A stretch of DNA of 64,000 nt from Adlercreutzia shanghongiae (GTDB lineage: Bacteria > Actinomycetota > Coriobacteriia > Coriobacteriales > Eggerthellaceae). The stretch lies in assembly GCF_035830635.1 (NCBI RefSeq), contig NZ_JAYMFI010000030.1, positions 1 to 64,000 on the forward strand, given 5' to 3'. A program made the position numbers and the translations under genes. Under the pieces are notes generated by a model that saw nothing but the letters and a program-made list of their open reading frames with translations, was not told where the DNA came from and did no database searches. This document shows positions 58,029 to 64,000 of the stretch, piece by piece (within the stretch, counting starts at the first letter, position 1; each line of letters starts with the position of its first letter).

Positions 58029-60017
58029 ATGAGAAAGTTCAAGACCGAGAGCAAGAAATTGCTCGACCTCATGATCAACTCCATCTACACCAACCGCGAG
58101 ATCTTCCTGCGCGAACTCATCTCGAACGCATCGGACGCGGTGGACAAGCTGTACTTCCGTAGCCTTACCGATCCGGACGTTGCCGTGGGCCGCGACGATT
58201 TGGCCATCACTGTGGGCTTTTCTTCCGATGAGCGCACCGTCGCCGTCTCCGACAACGGCATCGGCATGACCAAAGACGAGTTGGACAAGAACCTCGGCAC
58301 CATCGCCCACTCCGACTCCTTCGAGTTCAAGGCCGCCCAGGCCGAGGCCGCTGCTGAAAGCGAGCCCGGCGAGGCGAAGGGCCTCGACGACCTCACCGAC
58401 GTGGACATCATCGGCCAGTTCGGCGTGGGCTTCTACTCCGCCTTCATGGTGGGCAAGAAAGTGCGCGTCGTCTCCCGCGCCATCGGATCCGACGAGGCCT
58501 GGGCCTGGGAGTCCAACGGCGTCGACGGCTACGACATCAAGCCGGCCGAACGCGCCGAGCACGGCACCGACGTCGTCGTGTACCTGAAGGACGACACCGC
58601 CGAGGAGTCCTTCGGCACCTTCGCCAGCGAGCACGGGCTCACCCAGCTCATCAAGCGCTACAGCAACTACGTGCGCTATCCCATCAAGATGGAGGTCACG
58701 AAGAGCCGCAAAGTTGAGGCCCCCGAGGCGGCCGAAGGGGAGGAGGCCCCGGCGCCCCAGTGGGAGAGCTACACCGAGGTCGAGACCATCAATTCCATGA
58801 TCCCCATTTGGAAGCGCAAGAAGTCCGAGGTCTCCCAGGAAGAGTACAACGAGTTCTACAAGACCGACTTCCACGACTTCGAAGATCCGGCCCGCACCAT
58901 CTCGGTGCACGCCGAGGGCTCGCTCAACTACGACGCCCTCATGTTCGTGCCGAGCCGCGCGCCGTGGGACATGTACTCGAAGGACTACAAGCGCGGGCTC
59001 GCCCTGTACTCGGCCAATGTGCTCATCATGGACAAGTGCGAGGAGCTTTTGCCCGACTACTTCGGCTTCGTGCGCGGCGTGGTGGACTCCTCTGACCTTA
59101 CGCTGAACATCTCCCGCGAGACGCTGCAGCATAACGGACAGCTGCGCGCTATCGCCCGTCGTCTCGAGAAGAAGATTAAGGGCGATTTGGCGAATATGCG
59201 CGACGATGATCGTGCGGCCTACGAGAAGTTCTTCGAGCAGTTCGGCCGCACGTTGAAGTTCGGCATCTACCAGAGCTACGGCATGGCGAAGGACACCCTG
59301 GCCGATTTGCTGCTGTTCTATTCGGCCAAGCAGAAGAAGATGATCACGCTCGACGAGTACCTGGCCGACGCCCCGGCTGGCGCCGACTCCATCTTCTTCG
59401 CCGCAGGTGATTCGCTGGACCGTTTGGCGAACATGCCGCTTGTGACCACGGTGCTGGCCAAGGGCTACGATGTGCTTCTGTGCGATCAAGATGTGGACGA
59501 GTTCTGCATGATGGCCATGGGCGCCTACGGCGAGCATGCCGTGGATGGCGACGACGATAACAAGCAGCCCTACTTAATCAAGAACGTGGGCTCCGAGGAT
59601 TTGGGGCTGACCACCGAAGAAGAGAAGAAGCAGGCCGAGGAGGCCACAGAATCGAACGCCGAGTTGTTCGACGTTATGCGCGAGGCTCTTGAAGGCAAGG
59701 TGGAGCGCGTGGTTGTGTCCACCCGCCTGACCGACGCGCCTGTGGTACTCACGACCGAGGGCGGCGTGTCGCTGCAGATGGTTCAGATGCTGAAGATGCA
59801 GCCCGGCGCCGAGGACGTGCCCGAGGCCCACATCGTGCTTGAGATGAACGACCGGCACCCGGTATTCGCCACCTTGAAGGAGGCCCACGAGGCCGGCGAC
59901 GACGAGAAGGTGCGTGCCTACGCCGGCATCCTGTTCGATCAGGCCCTGCTGGTGGAAGGCATCATGCCTGACAACCCGCTCGCCTTCGCCCAAGCGGTGG
60001 CCGAGCTCATGAAATAG
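58029..60017 (+). CDS. htpG: Molecular chaperone HtpG (Hsp90)
   Basis: A 662-residue Hsp90. The N-terminal ATPase has LRELISNASDAVDKLYFRSL, VSDNGIGMTKDEL and GQFGVGFYSAFMV. The middle domain includes RAPWDMYSKD and LPDYFGFVRGVVDSSDLTLN with ISRETLQHN. The C-terminal dimerisation domain follows. ATG 58029 is chosen because it gives the usual MRKFKTESKKLLDLMINSIY start; ATG 58008 seven codons earlier, near GAAGG, is possible. The upstream CIRCE element implies HrcA control. Confidence 0.96.
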   Translation: MRKFKTESKKLLDLMINSIYTNREIFLRELISNASDAVDKLYFRSLTDPDVAVGRDDLAITVGFSSDERTVAVSDNGIGMTKDELDKNLGTIAHSDSFEFKAAQAEAAAESEPGEAKGLDDLTDVDIIGQFGVGFYSAFMVGKKVRVVSRAIGSDEAWAWESNGVDGYDIKPAERAEHGTDVVVYLKDDTAEESFGTFASEHGLTQLIKRYSNYVRYPIKMEVTKSRKVEAPEAAEGEEAPAPQWESYTEVETINSMIPIWKRKKSEVSQEEYNEFYKTDFHDFEDPARTISVHAEGSLNYDALMFVPSRAPWDMYSKDYKRGLALYSANVLIMDKCEELLPDYFGFVRGVVDSSDLTLNISRETLQHNGQLRAIARRLEKKIKGDLANMRDDDRAAYEKFFEQFGRTLKFGIYQSYGMAKDTLADLLLFYSAKQKKMITLDEYLADAPAGADSIFFAAGDSLDRLANMPLVTTVLAKGYDVLLCDQDVDEFCMMAMGAYGEHAVDGDDDNKQPYLIKNVGSEDLGLTTEEEKKQAEEATESNAELFDVMREALEGKVERVVVSTRLTDAPVVLTTEGGVSLQMVQMLKMQPGAEDVPEAHIVLEMNDRHPVFATLKEAHEAGDDEKVRAYAGILFDQALLVEGIMPDNPLAFAQAVAELMK

Positions 60018-60041
60018 CGAAGATTCAATCGCCTCTCTTTC

Positions 60042-60070
60042 GAAAGGGTCGCTTTGTGCGGCCCTTTCTT
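60042..60070 (+). terminator. Probable terminator after htpG
   Basis: Stem GAAAGGGTCGC / GCGGCCCTTTC with one mismatch and a short loop, followed by a weak T-run. Confidence 0.65.
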
Positions 60071-60111
60071 GCGCCATGGGGAGGGGAGCGCTTCGGCAAA
60101 GTTTTTCTCTC

Positions 60112-60864
60112 TCATTTGTAGAAAAACCGCGTTTGTTTGCACATGCGCGAGGCGGTTCGCTTCATGTGAAGCCGAGAGAGCTGTCGCGACCTGGTGTCTT
60201 GTTCTGGCGCGAGCATCTTGCAGTCGTTTTGCAAGCTCCGAATGCCTAACAAACGTGCTTTTCGTGCAAAAGGGAGAGGAAAAGTTGGCTGGGCTACCGA
60301 CGCTGAGCTACCGACGCTGGGCTGCCGACGCTCGGTTATCTTCAGCGCCGCGAACGAAGCAGCCATAAGAAAGAGGCCGAGGGCATCGAAGGCGATGAAG
60401 AGGTCGATACTCGAGGCGAGCAGGTCGTGGTCGGCGGGTAGGGTGGCGCGGATGGTCGACTCGCCGATGAGTCCGACGACTTGCTGGGCGAGGATGACGA
60501 CGCCCAGAGCGGTGAAGCGTCGCGGAGCCGCGATGAAAGCGGGGTAGGTGCAGTTCCACATAAGGAAGGCAATGCCGATACCTTGGACCCCCACGCGACC
60601 TGGCACGCCAGACAGTTCATAGGCGCCCATATAGGCTTCGGGGGTAAGTGCGAATCCAAGGGCACACTGCGCGTTCACGACGAACACGAAGGTGAAACAC
60701 GCACGCACGACCCAGGTGACGATCTTGACGCTCCGAGGGATCTTCCGCTGGCCCGTCATGCCCGCGGGACTGCCTGCCTCCGCCCCGTTCTGAGCGACGG
60801 GCTCGTCCTTTTTTCCCATGTCATCCCGAGTGGAGGCCGCAAGGCCGGAGCCGAAGGATCTCAT
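60112..60864 (-). CDS. Four-helix membrane protein with extended C-terminal tail
   Basis: A 250-residue protein. About 45 hydrophilic residues precede four hydrophobic helices (VVRACFTFVFVVNAQCAL, GIGIAFLMWNCTYPAFIAA, ALGVVILAQQVVGLIGE, LFIAFDALGLFLMAASFAAL). The last ~60 residues are basic and unlike the rest, rich in Arg, Lys and Cys; they may be an acquired tail after loss of an earlier stop. It starts with ATG 60864 inside the stop of the RNA methyltransferase (ATGA) behind GGGAGG, so it is translated with it. I do not recognise a family. Confidence 0.72.
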   Translation of the reverse strand: MRSFGSGLAASTRDDMGKKDEPVAQNGAEAGSPAGMTGQRKIPRSVKIVTWVVRACFTFVFVVNAQCALGFALTPEAYMGAYELSGVPGRVGVQGIGIAFLMWNCTYPAFIAAPRRFTALGVVILAQQVVGLIGESTIRATLPADHDLLASSIDLFIAFDALGLFLMAASFAALKITERRQPSVGSSASVAQPTFPLPFARKARLLGIRSLQNDCKMLAPEQDTRSRQLSRLHMKRTASRMCKQTRFFYK

Positions 60865-61835
60865 CGCGCCTCCCTTCCCAATTGCGACAGTTGCCGGAAG
60901 GCGTAGAAGGCTACCGCGCTGGAGGCGGCCACGTTCAGGGAATCCACGCCGTGGGCCATGGGTATGCGCACGGTATAGTCGCAGCGGGCGATGGTGGCAG
61001 GGGAGAGCCCGTCGCCCTCGGTGCCGAACAGGAGCGCCAGCTTCGCCGGGGCGCCGGTGGCTGCCTCGCGTTCGGCGAGCAGCGCGTTCAACTCGTCGGG
61101 GGTCACCGAATCGTCGGAAAGCGCCATGGCGGCGCAGGCGAAGCCGTACTCGTGCAGCTCGGCGATGCCCTGCTTGCTCCAGGTTCCCTCGCCCGGGCGG
61201 TTCGGCACGTTTTCGTCGCCGATGCGAGTCCAGGGCACCTGGAAGACCGTGCCCATGGACACGCGCACGGCCCGGCGGTAGAGCGGGTCGTAGCAGGCGG
61301 GGCTTGCGAGCACCGCATCTACCCCCAGGGCGGCGGCGCTGCGGAAGATGGCCCCGACGTTGGTGTGGTTCGTGATGTCCTCAAGCACCGCCACAAGGCG
61401 CGCGTCGCGCAGGACGTCGGCCACGGGCGGCAGGGCGGGACGGCGGAAGGCGCCGAGCGCGCCGCGGGTCAGCTCGAAGCCCGTGAGGCGCTCAAGCTCA
61501 TCGTGAGGCGCGATGAATACCGGTAGCCCTTCGCCGCCAGTGCTTTCGATTGTAGCCGAAGCGTCGCCCGGGTTCTTGTTGGAGGAGGTTGCTCGCTCTC
61601 CCAGCCCTTTCTCCATCGCGCTGATGAGCGGCTCCATTGAATCCAGCCACTTTTCTTCCATAAGCAGCGACAGAGGTTCCATGCCGCCTTCGAAGGCCCG
61701 CTCGATAACCTTGCCTGACTCGGCGATGAACACGGCCCGTTCCGGCTCAAGCTTGCAGCGGAGCTGCGCCTCGGTGAGCCGTGCGAAAACATCGAGCCGT
61801 GGATCATCGAGGGTGTCTACATATATATAGGGCAC
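60861..61835 (-). CDS. TrmH/SpoU-family RNA 2'-O-methyltransferase
   Basis: A 324-residue enzyme of the SPOUT superfamily. Catalytic motifs are NHTNVGAIFRSAAALGVDAV (motif 1), LLFGTEGDGLSP (motif 2) and VRIPMAHGVDSLNVAASSAV (motif 3). The N-terminal ~130 residues act as an RNA-binding domain (LTEAQLRCKLEPERAVFIAE). GTG 61835 is the likely start, with AAAGG upstream; the open frame continues 87 codons into an inverted-repeat element, which argues against a longer protein. Target tRNA or rRNA is not identifiable from sequence. Confidence 0.9.
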   Translation of the reverse strand: MPYIYVDTLDDPRLDVFARLTEAQLRCKLEPERAVFIAESGKVIERAFEGGMEPLSLLMEEKWLDSMEPLISAMEKGLGERATSSNKNPGDASATIESTGGEGLPVFIAPHDELERLTGFELTRGALGAFRRPALPPVADVLRDARLVAVLEDITNHTNVGAIFRSAAALGVDAVLASPACYDPLYRRAVRVSMGTVFQVPWTRIGDENVPNRPGEGTWSKQGIAELHEYGFACAAMALSDDSVTPDELNALLAEREAATGAPAKLALLFGTEGDGLSPATIARCDYTVRIPMAHGVDSLNVAASSAVAFYAFRQLSQLGREAR

Positions 61836-61860
61836 AGGGGAGCCTTTCTGAAATCGGAAA

Positions 61861-62019
61861 GCATTTTCTGGCTTGAAAAGTGCGATTCTTTGACCTTCCG
61901 ACGCGTTGCTGAGGCTCGACTGCGCGTTTTTGGCGATGTTTCCCCAGGTCGCGTATTGCTGCGAAATTGCGATGGTGCGCGAGAGGTCAAAGAATCGTGA
62001 TTTCCAAGCCACAAACTGC
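61861..62019. repeat. Large imperfect inverted repeat between two minus-strand genes
   Basis: Arms 61861-61896 and 61984-62019 (36 bases each) match with about 6 mismatches; the best part is 14 perfect pairs, CGATTCTTTGACCT / AGGTCAAAGAATCG. The 87-base interior is GC-rich. It lies upstream of the methyltransferase start. Structure and length resemble the element at 32657, although the sequence differs. Confidence 0.7.
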
Positions 62020-62064
62020 ATAAAGCGTATCAGATTGACTGGCAGAACGCTTTGGGGGCGGCAA

Positions 62065-62098
62065 AACAAAAATGCCCGCCTTGGGGAGACGGGCATTT
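62065..62098 (-). terminator. Intrinsic terminator of the integration host factor gene
   Basis: On the minus strand, stem AAATGCCCG / CGGGCATTT is followed by TTTTG, 23 bases after the stop codon of the mIHF gene. Confidence 0.85.
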
Positions 62099-62120
62099 GG
62101 AAAGCTGTTTTAGTCGAAGC

Positions 62121-62429
62121 TTAGGAAAGGGCAGCCTTCAGGGACTGCATCTGATTGGAGCCCAGGCCCTGCAGACGGCGCTCGGCCGGAATGCCCAGCT
62201 CCTCCATGAGCTTTTCGGTCTTCACCTTGCCGTAGCCAGGCAGAGCGTTCACGAAAGCCTTAACCTTCATGCGGCCGATGACCGGGTCGTCAATCTGGTC
62301 GAGAACCTCAGCCGGGGTGGTGAGACCCATGGCGAGCTTGTTGGTGATCTCGGAGCGCTTGGCACGGACGATGCGGGCCTTCTCAAGGGCGGCGGCGCGC
62401 TGCTCGGGAGTCATGGTAGGTGCGGGCAT
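62121..62429 (-). CDS. mihF: Actinobacterial-type integration host factor (mIHF)
   Basis: A 102-residue DNA-binding protein: TPEQRAAALEKARIVRAKRS, then PVIGRMKVKAFVNALPGYGK and ELGIPAERRLQGLGSNQ. The helix-two-turn-helix-like C-terminal domain is typical of mycobacterial/streptomycete mIHF, an essential nucleoid protein unrelated to the proteobacterial IHF. Its presence supports an actinobacterial origin. ATG 62429 is preceded by an A/G-rich RBS region. Confidence 0.95.
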   Translation of the reverse strand: MPAPTMTPEQRAAALEKARIVRAKRSEITNKLAMGLTTPAEVLDQIDDPVIGRMKVKAFVNALPGYGKVKTEKLMEELGIPAERRLQGLGSNQMQSLKAALS

Positions 62430-62770
62430 ATTCTTTCTCTTTCTCTTGACGGTACCCTGCTATCAGGGCTTTCACTCGAAGGACGCTGACATCAGATGAT
62501 CCCGATGGCAGCGTCCCTCGCTTTTGGCGTAGACGATAATAATAGAAAAGCGCAGGTTGTGCACCCCTTTTCTCGACAAAGGTGCGTTTTTGCGGAAAAA
62601 AGAGCGGTTTTGCGTCCTCCAAGTGGGGATTTAATGACGAAACGGCCTCGATATCATGAAAAGACGCCACGTGAGCGGCGCTAAGTGGCGGCAAAGGCGG
62701 AGCTGCAGCAACTCGGCGAGCCGCTTGCGCGCTATAATGCCGAGAAACCAGAAGGGAAGGAAGCGAGAGC
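62430..62770. other. Intergenic stretch between divergent mIHF and mazG
   Basis: No gene recognised; a 62-codon plus-strand ORF from 62496 lacks an RBS and family traits. The stretch includes short stems such as AGAAAAG (from about 62544) / CTTTTCT and GCACC/GGTGC around 62560-62585. It should hold the divergent promoters. Confidence 0.5.
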
Positions 62771-63646
62771 ATGACCGATAAGCTAGTAGCCGAGGTGCAG
62801 GTGGCTGAGCATCCGGCGTTCGACGAATTTGTGGCCACTATCGAGGCTTTGCGTGCGCCCGATGGCTGCCCGTGGGATAAGGAGCAGACGCACAAGAGCA
62901 TTTCCGGCAACATGGTGGAAGAGGCCTACGAGGCTGTGGACGCCATCGAGGCGGACGATGTGGCCCATATGCGCGAAGAGTTGGGCGATGTGCTGCTCCA
63001 GGTGGTGCTGCAGTCGCAGATTGCCGCCGACGAGGGCGAGTTCACCATCGACGAGGTGTGCCGCGACATCAACGCGAAGATCGTGCGCCGCCATCCCCAC
63101 GTATTTGGCGACGTCGCCGCCGGCGACGCCAACGAGGTGCTTGATGTGTGGGACCAGATAAAGATGGCCGAGAAAGAGGAGGCCGATGCCGCATCGGAGG
63201 CGCCCCAGGGGCTGCTCGATGGAGTGCCGCGCAGTTTCCCGGCGCTCAAGCAGGCTCAGAAAATCTCGCGGAAAGCCGCATCGGCCGGCTTTGAATGGGA
63301 GAGCGTCGACGACGTGTGGCAGAAGGTGGATGAGGAGATTGCCGAGCTGAAGGAAGCCTATGCGGCCGCGCCGAAGTCTTCCAACGGCAAGATAGACGCG
63401 GGGGCCGATGCCAGCGCGGCCGCTGCGGTGGAGCTGGAGCTTGGCGACGTGCTGTTCTCGCTGGTGAACGTCGCCCGCAAAATGGGCGTGCAGGCCGAAG
63501 AGGCCCTGCGCGCCACCTGCATGAAGTTTCGCACCCGCTGGGCCTTTATGGAAGGGGCTGCTGCGGGCCAGGGCCGGCGCATCGAGGACCTGTCATCCGA
63601 CGAACTTGAGGAGCTTTGGGCGATGTCGAAGGTGCTCGAGGGGTAA
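62771..63646 (+). CDS. mazG: Nucleoside triphosphate pyrophosphohydrolase MazG
   Basis: A 291-residue enzyme. The first MazG domain (~15-115) has DGCPWDKEQTHKSISGNMVE followed by EEAYEAVDAIE and EELGDVLLQVVLQS, the EExxE...ExxD metal site. A second MazG-like domain (~150-285) has VDEEIAELKEAY and LELGDVLFSLVN but is interrupted by an Ala-rich insert (KSSNGKIDAGADASAAAA). MazG hydrolyses noncanonical or excess NTPs and can lower (p)ppGpp. ATG 62771 has GGGAAGGAAG upstream. A strong terminator follows. Confidence 0.95.
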   Translation: MTDKLVAEVQVAEHPAFDEFVATIEALRAPDGCPWDKEQTHKSISGNMVEEAYEAVDAIEADDVAHMREELGDVLLQVVLQSQIAADEGEFTIDEVCRDINAKIVRRHPHVFGDVAAGDANEVLDVWDQIKMAEKEEADAASEAPQGLLDGVPRSFPALKQAQKISRKAASAGFEWESVDDVWQKVDEEIAELKEAYAAAPKSSNGKIDAGADASAAAAVELELGDVLFSLVNVARKMGVQAEEALRATCMKFRTRWAFMEGAAAGQGRRIEDLSSDELEELWAMSKVLEG

Positions 63647-63672
63647 GGGCTGCACACAGGTAGGTAGCGCAC

Positions 63673-63699
63673 GACGGGGCCGGGAGGCCCCGTCTTTTT
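63673..63699 (+). terminator. Intrinsic terminator after mazG
   Basis: Perfect 9-bp stem GACGGGGCC / GGCCCCGTC with a GGGA-type loop and TTTTT. Confidence 0.93.
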
Positions 63700-63721
63700 G
63701 GTGGCTCTTGCGCGTATCGCG

Positions 63722-64000
63722 CTAGCGTGCTTTTCGCGCGTATACCTGGCGTCCACCGACATAGGTGGCCGCCACCTGCGCCTGCTGAACATCGTCGGCG
63801 CTCAGGGCGAAGGGGCTCGGATCTAAAACGACGATGTCGGCGAACTTGCCGGCTTCCAGCGTGCCGAGCTCGTCGGCGCGCTGGGCCGCCGCCGCACTGC
63901 CGGCGGTATAGGCGCACAGGGCCTCGGCCAAGGTGATGCGCTCTTCGGGCAGCCATCCGTCGGCAGGTTCGTGGCTGTCGGCGTCGCGGCGCGTAACGGC
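63722..64000 (-). CDS. Amidohydrolase family protein (YtcJ-like), 5' end outside the window
   Basis: The last ~92 residues of a metal-dependent hydrolase on the minus strand; the rest continues past the window end. The visible part, ITLAEALCAYTAGSAAAAQR followed by ADELGTLEAGKFADIVVLDP, is the standard C-terminal signature of the amidohydrolase-3 superfamily, where the chain returns to the beta-sandwich that precedes the TIM barrel. Substrate cannot be assigned. Confidence 0.85.
   Translation of the reverse strand, partial: AVTRRDADSHEPADGWLPEERITLAEALCAYTAGSAAAAQRADELGTLEAGKFADIVVLDPSPFALSADDVQQAQVAATYVGGRQVYARKAR

Noticed and set aside
61836..62096. N-terminal extension of the RNA methyltransferase frame
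   Set aside because: The extension crosses a large inverted repeat, lacks an RBS, and the GTG at 61835 has one.
62496..62684. 62-codon ORF upstream of mazG
   Set aside because: No RBS, unusual composition, and it lies in a stretch with stem-loops between divergent genes.

Overview
The window looks like chromosomal DNA of an anaerobic, high-GC actinobacterium of the class Coriobacteriia, most likely family Eggerthellaceae. This is inferred from gene content, not from a database match: an actinobacterial-type integration host factor (mIHF), several Tat-exported molybdenum/Fe-S respiratory modules, a flavin-dependent reductase of the fumarate/urocanate reductase type, a BadF/HgdC-type activase operon, a large membrane-bound LuxR regulator, and strongly GC-rich third codon positions.

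Layout. 1-5400: end of an rRNA operon (5S), a HEAT-like protein, aconitase and aspartyl-tRNA synthetase. 5500-9600: accessory segment with two P-loop ATPases carrying nuclease-like C-termini, each with a palindrome over its promoter, flanking a tyrosine phosphatase with an Ig-like N-terminus. 9700-26100: two paralogous, rearranged respiratory modules built around sulfite-oxidase-family molybdenum domains fused to triheme cytochrome lipoproteins, with DmsB/NrfC-like ferredoxins, NrfD-like membrane proteins, Ig-like proteins, two rhodanese-like proteins and a cysteine hydrolase. A FAD/FMN reductase, a GntR regulator and an SPFH protein lie between the modules. 26100-40200: housekeeping core (serine hydrolase, SRP RNA, DedA, dnaX, ybaB, recR, map, DnaJ-like) mixed with membrane proteins. 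40270-45460: unknown membrane proteins and a three-gene 2-hydroxyacyl-CoA dehydratase activase operon. 45960-48920: MFS-CBS fusion and a hypothetical protein. 48984-57363: complete DMSO-reductase-family operon (A, B, C, TorD-like chaperone, NapG-like, NapH-like) followed by a membrane LuxR regulator. 57388-64000: decayed PIN-domain gene, CIRCE-controlled htpG, an RNA methyltransferase, mIHF, mazG and the 3' end of an amidohydrolase.

How the genes may work together. In each 10.8-26 kb module a periplasmic lipoprotein carries three c-type hemes, a molybdenum-cofactor domain and a C-terminal Ig-like domain. A second exported protein repeats the molybdenum domain without heme, and a stand-alone Ig-like protein completes the set. 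The ferredoxin-like subunit and NrfD would link this to menaquinone. The substrate cannot be read from sequence; the rhodanese-like neighbours hint at sulfur chemistry. A MerR-family regulator sits divergently next to module 1, whose promoter has a MerR-like 19-bp spacer with a dyad. The same Ig-like domain occurs five times in 19 kb, including on the phosphatase, and is the most distinctive signal in the window.

Non-coding signals include several intrinsic terminators, a near-perfect CIRCE operator, the small SRP RNA, a 52-bp tandem repeat, a 31-bp perfect inverted repeat, and two large imperfect inverted-repeat elements between genes.
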